From: Candidatus Obscuribacterales bacterium
GTDB taxonomy: Bacteria; Cyanobacteriota; Vampirovibrionia; Obscuribacterales; Obscuribacteraceae
Assembly: GCA_019747875.1 (NCBI GenBank)
Contig: JAIEQI010000085.1
Coordinates: 1-47,491 of the forward strand
Length of the DNA stretch: 47,491 bases
Reading direction: 5' to 3'
Both the position numbers and the translations under genes were made by a program. The notes under the pieces are model-generated. The model did no database searches. It had not been told where the DNA came from and worked only from the letters and a program-made list of their open reading frames with translations. Shown here one piece after another: positions 33,437-43,100 of this stretch (positions are counted from its first letter, which is position 1; the number at the start of each line of letters is the position of its first letter).

Positions 33437-34648
33437 TTAGTCTGCGGGCCGATCGCGGCGCAATGGTGTCGGTAAACGGATTCCCAATTCCTCCAAAGCG
33501 TCATCAAGGCTGATGCGATGGCGCTGTGCATAGAGAAGTGCTTGCACCGAATCATCCACTGCGATGGCCTTATTTCTGAGAAGGAATTGACTTCTTAAGG
33601 CAGCTAACAGAGTGCCTTCATCTATAGCTCCGGCAACAACCAGCATTTTCCCAATCATGGCCGGATACTTAGAACTCAACTCGATTGCCTGCTGAATGTC
33701 CTCATTATCAACAAGCCCAGTCATCTTGAGCAAATCACCCAGGCGCACAGGTTCGTCGTCCTCGCTAAAGGGCTTATTCTTTGGATCAACAGCCTTTCCG
33801 GTGCTTGCCATTTCTTGCAGAGATGATGCGGCACTCCGAATGTCGATCATATCTTTTGAAATCATTTCTTGAAGTGATAGTGCCATATCCAGCACTGCGC
33901 GCGACACCAATCCCATTTCCATGAGTATGTCGCCCAATGGTTTTGGACTGGTTAAACCCATTTCCAAAACATTCAACATATCCCCTTCCGTGAGTACTCC
34001 CGAGAGCATAAGAAGTTCGCCAAGGCGCACACGCTTGCTCTCTTGTTGCGAAAGTCCACGCTGTTCCGCGGACTGTTCAACTGGCAAAACGCGCAAACTT
34101 TCTGCCTTCAAAAGTTGAATCGCTTCGCTGTGACTCATCTTGTTCTCGCGGAGCATTACTTGAATTTCTAAAGCTCGAGCAAGGACACTGTGATTGATTC
34201 TGCCTGAGACCACCAGCATTCGACCTACCGGTGTTCCAGTTTCGTATCCAATCTTGACTGCTTCCTCTATGTCCTCTTCCGATACCAGGCCTGCATCCAG
34301 GAGCAAGTTAGCAAGCTTACTGCGCTGCATTTTATCGTCGGGGCCAGGCTTGTGCGCGACGCCGCATTTTTGCAAAGCTGCCGAGAGGGTCAGTCCTTCA
34401 AAACGAACGGCTTTTAGCACATTGCTGGCAGTGGGCATGTCGAGAACATGGTCTTTGAGCAAAGATTGTATTTGAAGAACTATGCGTAGCTGTTCTTCCC
34501 GGAGCTTGTTGGAAAGAATCAAAGCTCGACCCAAAGGTAATCCAATCTGGACGGCAATTTGAACTGTTTCTCGAATTTCCTCTTCAGTGAAAACACCGAG
34601 ATCCACAAGCAATTCGCCTAGCTTGCGCGCACTGGCAGTCTCAGTCAT
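33437..34648 (-). CDS. Four tandem MshEN/GspE-N-like modules without an ATPase
   Basis: A 403-residue soluble protein made of four copies of a unit of about 90-95 residues starting near 9, 111, 210 and 301. Each begins RLGELL or similar and continues with GVFTEEEIRETVQIA- and PLGRALILSNKL-type elements, then a helix ending in an LLK or LQE segment. The pattern LGELLxxxGLxxEEDIxxAxxxxxxxGxxLGxxLVxxGxI is that of the N-terminal domain of type II secretion/pilus ATPases (MshEN), which in some proteins binds cyclic di-GMP. The ATPase core is absent. The protein may be a stand-alone nucleotide sensor or an adaptor for a secretion or pilus motor; binding is inferred. Monocistronic. Confidence 0.75.
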   Translation of the reverse strand: MTETASARKLGELLVDLGVFTEEEIRETVQIAVQIGLPLGRALILSNKLREEQLRIVLQIQSLLKDHVLDMPTASNVLKAVRFEGLTLSAALQKCGVAHKPGPDDKMQRSKLANLLLDAGLVSEEDIEEAVKIGYETGTPVGRMLVVSGRINHSVLARALEIQVMLRENKMSHSEAIQLLKAESLRVLPVEQSAEQRGLSQQESKRVRLGELLMLSGVLTEGDMLNVLEMGLTSPKPLGDILMEMGLVSRAVLDMALSLQEMISKDMIDIRSAASSLQEMASTGKAVDPKNKPFSEDDEPVRLGDLLKMTGLVDNEDIQQAIELSSKYPAMIGKMLVVAGAIDEGTLLAALRSQFLLRNKAIAVDDSVQALLYAQRHRISLDDALEELGIRLPTPLRRDRPAD

Positions 34649-34776
34649 AAGCCTCCGAAGATTATCTGGAACGCAAAAGTCTAATTAATCTAGCACATTC
34701 GCCCAGATTTGGAGCACGTCGCAAGCTTGACTATGAGATGTCACTGGCAAAGAACAATAACGAGCTAAAGGAGCAC

Positions 34777-35127
34777 TTAAGCGATTACAGCCAAAAGAAC
34801 GCCGGTAACTGCAGCAGACACAAGACCGAGGGCAATCAAGGATTTGAACTTGTTTGTCATCGCAAATCTGACAGCAGCCGTAGCACCGCCGAGGCAGTAA
34901 AGGAGACCAGCGAAAGCACAAAGAATGGTGGTGGATTCATCTAACAAGAGTTGTGAAGTTGCGCCGTTAGTCAATACATTGGCGGTCGCAAACACGGCGA
35001 TGAAACAGACGATAACGGCAAAAGCGGAGATACCAGAAACGACACCGTCTTGGATCTCAGCAGCCAGGGCCTCAGCGTTCGGCTTAGCGAAGGTGGCAGT
35101 TTGTTTGATCGTGACTTGGTGAAACAT
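34777..35127 (-). CDS. Small three-helix membrane protein
   Basis: Not recognised. This 116-residue protein has a polar N-terminus (MFHQVTIKQTATFAKPNAEA) and three hydrophobic helices: GISAFAVIVCFIAVFATANVL, ESTTILCAFAGLLYCLGGATAAV and LIALGLVSAAVTGVLLAVIA. A basic loop (RFAMTNKFKS) fits the cytoplasmic side. The ATG has GGAGAG about eight bases upstream. It is preceded by a GC-rich leader of about 380 bases with several stem-loops, so its expression may be controlled at the RNA level. Confidence 0.72.
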   Translation of the reverse strand: MFHQVTIKQTATFAKPNAEALAAEIQDGVVSGISAFAVIVCFIAVFATANVLTNGATSQLLLDESTTILCAFAGLLYCLGGATAAVRFAMTNKFKSLIALGLVSAAVTGVLLAVIA

Positions 35128-35508
35128 TTGCGCTCTCTCCCGTTGGTTGATGGGGTTAATTTAGCCGCTCCTCCTGAAAACCATCTGAAAGTCTTCGGGG
35201 TTTTTATTAAATGCGGCACCCATGAGTTGAGAATATGCGAGAGTGCGTGACAAGGATGTGACAGTTGCCAAGAAATCCAAAATACCAGCCGCAAAGCCCG
35301 GGTTAAAGCGGTCAACGGGCTCAGACAAGGCGGAAGGCTGTTTCCGGCATCACAAGATGTAGAGGATGACTAACAGGCTTCCCGAACCGGGATGACTCAC
35401 CACGATGGCTCTCGGGGGAAGCCGCCTGCCCGCGCCGACGCGTCACGACCCTAGAGCCCTGCAGCAGTAGAGCTGGGGTGACTGCGGTCAGCACCCTGAT
35501 GGTGGTAG
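35128..35508 (-). other. Long GC-rich leader with three stem-loops; candidate structured RNA
   Basis: This 381-base gap lies upstream of the small membrane protein and downstream of the TPR gene, both on the minus strand. It is visibly richer in G and C than its neighbours. Inverted repeats are AGCCCG/CGGGCT (35295-35300/35316-35321), CGGAA/TTCCG (within 35331-35346) and GGCTTCCC/GGGAAGCC (35376-35383/35416-35423, 32-base spacing). It matches no riboswitch I can name. It could be a 5' leader, a terminator region for the TPR gene or an independent small RNA. Confidence 0.4.
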
Positions 35509-36696
35509 CTACTGATTGGCGGTGCTTTCTTGGGTTTCCCAAAGTTTTCGGGGCGAGAAGATCCGGCTGTGAGTATCTGAGACGTGCTCGCCTTCGCTTT
35601 TTTGAGCCCCTGTGACTTCGGCTGCCGAAGCGGAGTGGGGCTCTGGCTGAAGCGACTCGTTCTGCGGCTCCCCGGCAGTGCCTGAACGATCGGGGTGCCG
35701 AACTGTAGCATCCTGCGTTTTTGGCTCGCCACTGCCCCGGGGTACTCGTGGAGTGCTCGGCTGCAACGCAGAGGAAGCCTCAGTCGGTTCGGGAATCGGA
35801 TCGGAGTCCTCCGATTCGGCTGTAACGCTGCCCTTGGCCGTGCTTGGGAGCTTCTGTTCAATCGCAGAGGCGTCATTCAGCAAGTCTTTGGCGTTGGCAT
35901 CTTGTCCTTGTTCTGAGTAAAGTGCTGCAAGTTTTCGCAGAGCTTCGGCATGCTGCATCGATTCACGTCCAAATTCCGACTTTTGGATTTCGACGGCACG
36001 TCGCAAAAGCACCTCTGCTTCTGGATGGTCGCCATGGACATTGTACAAAGCCGCCAGGCGGTTCAAACTAGGAACAACTCGAGAACTTTTCTGCCCATAT
36101 GTTTGTTCACGAAGCGCCAAAACTTTCTTATAGGTCGCGATGGCGTCCTCATATTTTTTCTCCACCCTGTACCCTTCAGCCATATTGTCAAGAGCTCGGT
36201 CGAGAGCGCCTTTTAATGCCCCCCGGTCACTTGAATTGTGATCGTTGCGAGCAATCGATTCCAGGGCTGATACAGTACCTGGACTTGCAAAAACTGCTGC
36301 CACCCTGGCCGCCAATTTTGCATTTCCCAATGATGATATTGCCAGAACTGCGGCGCGTTTGCTTTTTTCATCTCCAAGCAAGTGCGGGATGAATCGCTCA
36401 ATTGTTTGTACTTCCTGCAATTTGAGCTGCTGCTCGTTATAAATGGTAGTGAAATATGCGCCACCAAGGGCGATGATGGTACCACTAAGAATTGGCGCAA
36501 TCGCCGCTACACGATCCCAAAAATCTTTTTTCCCTTGCTGCTTTTGAGTACTAGTTAACTGGCTCAGGATAAGATTCTGCTGCTCCAGTAATTTATTCTG
36601 CTGCTCAGTAATTTTTCGCAAATCCATTTTGAGATTACTATTCTCGATCTCAAATGAATCTAGTGCTGTTAACTTCTCTTCTTGAATAAGAGGCAT
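35509..36696 (-). CDS. Membrane-anchored TPR protein with coiled coil
   Basis: A 395-residue protein. Residues 15-55 are a Gln/Leu-rich coiled coil (KITEQQNKLLEQQNLILSQL). One membrane helix follows (VAAIAPILSGTIIALGGAYF), then a helical region possibly with HEAT-like repeats (SKRAAVLAISSLGNAKLAARVAAVF). TPR units of the tetratricopeptide_10/kinesin-light-chain type come next (YEDAIATYKKVLALREQTYG, then HPEAEVLLRRAVEIQKSEFG). The last 110 residues are a disordered Pro/Ser/Glu tail. GGGAG six bases upstream supports the ATG. The partner is unknown. The antisense frames over the GC-rich tail are shadows. Confidence 0.78.
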   Translation of the reverse strand: MPLIQEEKLTALDSFEIENSNLKMDLRKITEQQNKLLEQQNLILSQLTSTQKQQGKKDFWDRVAAIAPILSGTIIALGGAYFTTIYNEQQLKLQEVQTIERFIPHLLGDEKSKRAAVLAISSLGNAKLAARVAAVFASPGTVSALESIARNDHNSSDRGALKGALDRALDNMAEGYRVEKKYEDAIATYKKVLALREQTYGQKSSRVVPSLNRLAALYNVHGDHPEAEVLLRRAVEIQKSEFGRESMQHAEALRKLAALYSEQGQDANAKDLLNDASAIEQKLPSTAKGSVTAESEDSDPIPEPTEASSALQPSTPRVPRGSGEPKTQDATVRHPDRSGTAGEPQNESLQPEPHSASAAEVTGAQKSEGEHVSDTHSRIFSPRKLWETQESTANQ

Positions 36697-36951
36697 GTCG
36701 GCTCCCTTCGAATCTCAAAAAGCCGCCCAGAGCTCACTTTCGAGATTCACAATTGCAATGTTCAAGATACACACTGAACAAAGCACAAATGAATAATAAC
36801 TCTTATCAAGAGAGTGCGCAGTAGTTTGTGTCTGGATTTAAGTCAACATTTACGCATTAGTTGGCCAAAACGAACAATCGATCCCACAAAGACCTGGCAC
36901 ACAAGCGATTTCAGTACTTTAAGATTAGGTAAGAAAGCGGTTTGGAATGAG

Positions 36952-39900
36952 TTAGAGCAAAACCGCAACCTTGCTAACGCCTTCCTCCTTGCTGACTGAA
37001 ATTTGTATCGGAAACATTTCTTTCACTTCTGCAATGTGCGTAACAACAATAATCCGCGCGAAGTCCTGCCGTATGGAGCCAATCGCTTGTATGAGTTTCG
37101 CCCTACTGTACTCGTCTTGAGAGCCGAATCCTTCATCGATAATTAGAGTCTCAAGCTTAGCGTTAGCACGACGAGCTAGCAGTCTCGATAAGGCAACACG
37201 AATCGCGAAATTGACTTTGAAGGCTTCGCCTCCGCTATAAAGCTCATAGCTACGTGTTCCTAAATCATCGGCAATTAAGATCTCTAACGTTTCGACTGGA
37301 TTTCCTTGCCTTGTCCTTTGCTGAGTCACAATAGCTACGTGCATCTGGTTATCCGTTAAACGGCTCAAAATGCGGTTTGTTTCCTCTTCGATCTCCGGAA
37401 TTGCATTTTCAATTATTATTGCTTGCAAGCCCTTCTTTCCGAAGGCTTCGGCAAGCAGGTTGTAATCGCTCATTTCTTTCATTGCTTCGGCAAGGCTTTT
37501 TCTCTTCAAATCCAGGGCCGATCGATCCTGTGCCAATTGCTCCACACGTGTTTCGAGGACTAATTTTCGCCGCTTTAAATCATCCAACTGCTCATAGAGT
37601 TGAATATGTTGCCTTTCGGCCTCTTCAAATTGCTCTTTTAGAACCGGTAATTCATCAAGCCTGTTTGCTCTTTCTGACTCTTCATCATCCAGTTTTATTA
37701 GCTCTTCGCTGCGCGAGTTAACCATGGCAGCTAGTTGCTCGAAGTTGCGTTCAAGTTCCGGCAATTCTGCAACTGCCTTTTTTATGTCGCGAGCCTTCTC
37801 CGCAAAAGGCAATAATTCAATCAACTTTCGTTTCAGTTCCTGGTGTGCGGTTTTGTCATAGGCCAACTCGAAGATCGCATCTTCTAGCTTTGAAATTTCT
37901 TCTCGGTGTTCGGGACCAAACTCCTCCTCATCGAGATCCTTTTGCATCTGATCACGCCGAGCAATTAATTGCGGCAATTCCTGATTTAGCTCATTCAACT
38001 CCTTGAGGTCACGCTGAATTTGCTGGTAGCGCACTTCGACATGTCGCTGCGCGCGCATTTGTGCTTGTACATTTGAAAATATGATCGGGTCAAAATCCAG
38101 TTTGCTAATTTCAGCTTTGACACGAATTAGACTTTCTCTTTCGATCGGAGCGAAACTTTGATCAGCCAGTCTTTGCTTGCTGATTAAGATCGCCTTTTCT
38201 AATTCTTCCTTGGTCCCAGCAGCTCTTTCAACGGCCAGCTTGCGTTCATTGAATTCACCGATCTTCCGATCTAATCGCTTTCTAGCTTCCAACTTATTTC
38301 GCAATTCAATGTATTGGCGCCTAAGTTCGTCTCGTTCGCCTTCCAATTCAATGAATTTGGATTCTAAATTCCCGATTTCATTATTTACATTTGCACTATC
38401 TTGATTGTAGCGATCCAAGACCGCCTTCCCGTCCACTATAGGAGCTCGGCAAAGCGGACAACTGCTCAAGTCAGGCGTATCACATAATTCATTTACCTTT
38501 TCGCTATTTTCTTTGAGATGTTTTCTGAGCTGAACGATTTCTTGTTGAGTCAATTCCATTAACGATTTGATCCTCAGACCCTTTTCCTCGACTAGCTCAA
38601 ACTGAGTCTCAACACGATCAAGCTCTAGAGCTTCTGTTTCAAGGTTTTTCTGCTCATCGAGAATTTGCTCCTTCAGAGAAATGATTTGCTCCAGTTCCAC
38701 CAGCAGACCTTCCTTCTGAAAGATATCGGCCTCAAGCCGAACTCGTGCTTCGGAAATCATGGATTGAAGTTCATCCGCTCTCAAAGATAGCGCGGAAAAA
38801 GATTCTCGCCGCCTCGACATTTCCAATTCCAGATCCATCAGCTTCTTATATTCAGCAAACGAATCGCCCAATTTTTCCTTGTCTCGCGTGCTCTTTTCCA
38901 GCGCCGCCTGGCGCGTTAGTTTGGCATCAATAGTTTGCTTCAAATGGTGAAGCTCGACTTCCAACCTTCCTTGTATCATGGCTAGACGAGAGCGTGCCTC
39001 TGCACGCTTCGAAGACAACTCTGTATAAACCTGCAAACTGAAATCGAGCTTCTCCGAACGGGCCTTATACTCTTCGAAGTAGCTGTTCTGCTGGTTAACA
39101 AACGGGGCTTGCTCAAGCAAATTCTGCAAGCGTTTTTTTTGCGTCGTCAAATCTGCAAGCTGACTTTCAAGGCTGAAGAGATCTGCCCGTAATTCTGTTT
39201 GTCTTGCCTTGGCCGTTTCGGCCCGGATCTGGAGGTAATTCAATTTGGCTATCTGAGAATCAATTTCAGAGATCCGTTCTTTTGCTTCGGCATAAGCTAG
39301 TTCAGCAGATGTTATTTGTAGAGCCAGCACTTCCATGTCAGCACATGAATCCTGGTAGCCTCGCTCCAATTCATTTCCATCGCCCAAGGTTGACTCCAGA
39401 ATTTGAATCTTCCCTTTGCGTTCTCTTGCTTCTTCCCTGGCCAGTTCTTGCAAGCGATCAAAATAATCTAAACCAAGAATGTCTGCCAGAACCTGCTTTC
39501 GGTCGTTGGCCGAGCGCGTGGTAAATTCATCGGCTCGACCTTGTTTTAAATAAACGCTGCTAATGAACGTTTCATAGTCCATACGCAATAGCTCACGCAG
39601 CCGCTTTTGCGTTTCTCTAAGGCTAGGTGCTGACAAGCTGCGCCAGCGACCTTCGGAGCCGTTGCGATCGCGAGCAAGCCAACTTTCTTCATCGCCGTCC
39701 CAAACTTGAACATATAGCTGTCCACGGGAGCTTATCTGATTGCCATTGCGACCGTAAGTTTTCTGCCTGGAGCGGCGAACCCGATAAACTTGATTCTCAA
39801 GAGTAAAACAGAGATCAATCCACATTTCAGATTGACCCAGACGAACGAGTTCATCGGAAGACGCGCGAGCCGACTCCCATAAAGCCCAGGTAATTGCATC

Positions 39901-40041
39901 AAGCAGGGCTGATTTGCCAGCCCCGTTTAAACCAGTCAAACAAGCGACAGCAACCGAAGTCAAGTCGACGGTGGCGTCGGCATAACTCATGAAGTTATGA
40001 AGAACTAGAGTGTTTATTATCACAGCACTGATCTTATCCAA
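36952..40041 (-). CDS. sbcC: SbcC/Rad50-like SMC-family ATPase
   Basis: A 1029-residue DNA-repair ATPase. The N-terminal ATP-binding half has Walker A GLNGAGKS (residues 37-44) and the Q-loop region near YLKQGRADEF. Two long coiled coils flank a zinc hook with CPLC near residue 528. The C-terminal half has the ABC signature YSGGEAFKVNFAIR near 937, Walker B LETLIIDEGFG near 967, and a final HIAEV H-loop. With the SbcD nuclease it forms a complex cutting hairpins and protein-blocked DNA ends. No sbcD lies in the window, which is unusual because the two are often adjacent. The start is a TTG at 40041 (a GTG at 40023 is possible). It is divergent from the spermidine-synthase-like fusion. Confidence 0.93.
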   Translation of the reverse strand: MDKISAVIINTLVLHNFMSYADATVDLTSVAVACLTGLNGAGKSALLDAITWALWESARASSDELVRLGQSEMWIDLCFTLENQVYRVRRSRQKTYGRNGNQISSRGQLYVQVWDGDEESWLARDRNGSEGRWRSLSAPSLRETQKRLRELLRMDYETFISSVYLKQGRADEFTTRSANDRKQVLADILGLDYFDRLQELAREEARERKGKIQILESTLGDGNELERGYQDSCADMEVLALQITSAELAYAEAKERISEIDSQIAKLNYLQIRAETAKARQTELRADLFSLESQLADLTTQKKRLQNLLEQAPFVNQQNSYFEEYKARSEKLDFSLQVYTELSSKRAEARSRLAMIQGRLEVELHHLKQTIDAKLTRQAALEKSTRDKEKLGDSFAEYKKLMDLELEMSRRRESFSALSLRADELQSMISEARVRLEADIFQKEGLLVELEQIISLKEQILDEQKNLETEALELDRVETQFELVEEKGLRIKSLMELTQQEIVQLRKHLKENSEKVNELCDTPDLSSCPLCRAPIVDGKAVLDRYNQDSANVNNEIGNLESKFIELEGERDELRRQYIELRNKLEARKRLDRKIGEFNERKLAVERAAGTKEELEKAILISKQRLADQSFAPIERESLIRVKAEISKLDFDPIIFSNVQAQMRAQRHVEVRYQQIQRDLKELNELNQELPQLIARRDQMQKDLDEEEFGPEHREEISKLEDAIFELAYDKTAHQELKRKLIELLPFAEKARDIKKAVAELPELERNFEQLAAMVNSRSEELIKLDDEESERANRLDELPVLKEQFEEAERQHIQLYEQLDDLKRRKLVLETRVEQLAQDRSALDLKRKSLAEAMKEMSDYNLLAEAFGKKGLQAIIIENAIPEIEEETNRILSRLTDNQMHVAIVTQQRTRQGNPVETLEILIADDLGTRSYELYSGGEAFKVNFAIRVALSRLLARRANAKLETLIIDEGFGSQDEYSRAKLIQAIGSIRQDFARIIVVTHIAEVKEMFPIQISVSKEEGVSKVAVLL

Positions 40042-40121
40042 ATATTGTATTCCACCATATAAAGACGTCTAAGCCAGGCAGAAAGTTCATCCACTGACAT
40101 CTCCCGACAAGGAGTTCAGAA

Positions 40122-40145
40122 ATGTCATTTGAGACAGTTCTATAA
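40122..40145 (+). promoter_or_regulatory. Candidate 7-codon leader ORF before the spermidine-synthase-like gene
   Basis: ATG at 40122 has AAGGAG seven bases upstream and encodes MSFETVL before TAA. The main frame offers only TTG 40129 (overlapping) or ATG 40156, both without a close ribosome site. The best ribosome site here therefore serves the leader, suggesting coupled reinitiation or attenuation. Confidence 0.35.
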
Positions 40146-40155
40146 TGTTGTCACC

Positions 40156-43100
40156 ATGTTTCACCGAACAACAATTTGTTGGCTCTTCTTCTTCTCAGGC
40201 TTTGCAAGCCTAATTTTCGAGATCGTTTTTTCAAGACAACTGACGCGGATCTTGGGGTCGGGAATGAGTGCAAACGCATGCGTCTTTGCCGCCTTTATGG
40301 CCGGGTGCGGACTTGGAGCATATCTTTCTGTTCGAGAACCGAAACTATTGAAGTGGATCGATAGATTCCCCTCTGGAAACAAAGAAGCATGGTCTGGCGG
40401 GGCACTGAACAGCCTAAGAACATATGGACGACTGGAATTGTTATGTGCCGGCTCTGGAGCGCTACTGTTTTTCTTTCTTGGCAGCAAAGGTGCTGACTTT
40501 ATTTCAGTGCTAGCCGGTCTGATTGCCATTCGATTGCCCGGGTTAGTAGATACGGTGCGTTTTGCAATTTGTTATTTCTTGCTTTTAATTCCGTGTACAT
40601 GTATGGGATCAACCTTTGCTGTAATCGGAAATGCATTCTCGGAAAGCTCGCCCAGGCATGGAAAGAAGTCCTTTCCCCTTTTTTATGGAATCAACACAGT
40701 CGGCGCCGCAGCGGGATCCTTCGTTGCAGGATTTATGTTGTTGCCAACATCGGGGCTAAGCATCACATGTCTTTTTGCTGTCGCTCTCTATGTACTGATA
40801 TTTATTTACTGTGAGTTCAGAAGCCAAAATAAAGAACCGGGCTTAGAGGCGCAAGAAGTCAACGAGCAAGAATCAATTTCTTCAAGGACTAATACCCTTT
40901 GGCTCGCGCTTGCATTTCTATCGGGTTTCCTGGCAATTTTTCTGGAGATCACCTGGACGCGCATCTTCTCTCTTCTTTTGGGCGGCTCGGTTTACTCTTT
41001 GACTATCGTATTAATTGTCATTTTGTGCGCACTGGGAGCAGCATCACTGGCAGTATCACTAGCAAAACCAGAGCCGAGACTAGCGAAGTTTCTAATAGCG
41101 GCTTGTTTAATGGATACAGCGTTATGCTTGTTGCTGAACACGTCCATGAGCAACTACCTTATCTGGTCATTTTTTGCAGTTAGCTCTCACATAGCGCCAA
41201 AAATAATCGCGGACCCGTTTTGGCAAGCAATCATCACCCGAGGGATTGTTGCATTCGTATTTATATTTCCCTCTTCTTTTTTTCTGGGGGCGATATTACC
41301 GCTTGCATCTGGAATCTCGAATCGAGGAACGGGCAGCCTTTTCTACTCGGCAAACTGTATCGGCTCCGTCCTTGCGTGCTTGGTATTTGTCGCATTCTTC
41401 TACTCGGGGATCACAGCTGTAAGCAATTCGCTGATGATGTCGGCTTTGATTTTTTCGGCAGTCGTTGCAGCAATTGCGGCAGCAACCATGTTTCTGCGAA
41501 TCGCTATTTCAAGCAAAGCCGCGCAGCGTTTGATCTATGGAGCTGCCACATTATCCTGCATTTTGATTCCTTGCAGCCTCCTTGTTCTACGTCCCGAATG
41601 GCGAAGCTCAATAATGAGTTCTGGGTCCCTCATCTACAAAAATGGCGCTTCCGCCAACAGCACCCAAGATCTCGGATCAATAGATGCACAGGATTTTGAG
41701 CCGTTGCAATTTTATAAAGAGGGTCTGAATAGCACCGTCAGTGTTCAAATGAATAAGATCGCGAACACGATTAGTTTTGCAAACGATGGTAAGACTGAAG
41801 CAACATTGCCTATTGACGCCAGCTTAATTTCAGCAGGAAGCGACCATAGCACCCATATTCTGCTGGCTTCGTTACCGATGCTGATGCATAAAGGAAAGGT
41901 CACCGATGCGCTTCTCATCGGTGCCGGAAGTGGAATGTCAGCCTCAACATTCCTTTCATATGCAGAGTTATCGAAACTAACCGTAGCTGAAATAGAACCA
42001 GCGGTTATTGAAGCCTGCCAGAAATTCTCTCTGTACAATGGCGGGCCATTTAGCAATTCCATGCTACTCAGTGGACGAATCAATATTCAACCGTATGATG
42101 CAAGATTCGTTCTCGTTTCCTCTGAGAAGAAATTCGATGTTATTTCGTCACAACCGGCAGACCCATGGGTGAGCGGAGCTGCGGATCTTTTTACCATCGA
42201 TTTCTGGAGGCTAGCTTCAGAGCGACTTCGATCAGGCGGCATCTTTTGCCAATGGCTACAGTTATATGCGATACCGCAAGAGGATTTGATATCTCTGGTC
42301 AAATCATTCGAAACTGTGTTTCCTCATGCTATGCTGTTCCATCCACCAGGAGCTGGCGAGATCCTGTTGCTAGGCTTTAAAGATGGAATCGATCAGCGAG
42401 AATGCCTTCGTAATATAGAGACAAAGCTAATAGCAAACCATTCCTGGTTTGAAGCCGTATCCGGTATTAGCAATGCTTACGATTGTTTAGCTCTTTCCAT
42501 AGCCAATAGTGACCAGCTGAGGCGCTGGAGCGGAGAGAAAGCGATCAGATTGTGTACAGATGATCTGCCGTTTGTAGAATATTCGACCGCCAAGAAGATG
42601 CTCACATCCAGCAGCGCTCTTGCTGAGAATCTTGAGTTTCTCAGTTCGTCGTTAAGGCACTCCAAGTCAGAAGAAGCTAATTGGGATGCGGTCACTGCCA
42701 GCAATTTGGCCCGAGCATACGCAAGACAATACATTCAAGACAGCACTCCGTTCCAAATGATGAACAAAGAGCGATCTCTTTCGCTTAGTACAAAAGCATT
42801 CGAGAATTCACCACGCCCATTAACAGGTTGGCAGGACTACATCATCAGAAAAGCTCTCGGTTCAACGACAAATGACCGAACTAAGATAGCTGAACTAAAG
42901 CTGGTCGACGAAGCGGATCGCATTGCTTTATTCGACGACTACTTCGAAAAAGGCGATCTGTCAAATTGCTCGAAGACTTTGGACTCTTGCAAAAGTGAAA
43001 CAAAAGCCGCCTGGACCTGGAAGCTTCGTCATGCATTTCTACAACTTCGCCAAGACCAAACAAAACAAGCTGAAAAGGAATTTCTTGATCTGCTGCTCCA

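Noticed and set aside
35321..36216. Several overlapping frames on both strands over the TPR gene tail
   Set aside because: They arise from GC-rich, low-complexity DNA encoding the disordered tail and have Ser/Arg/Pro-biased shadow composition.
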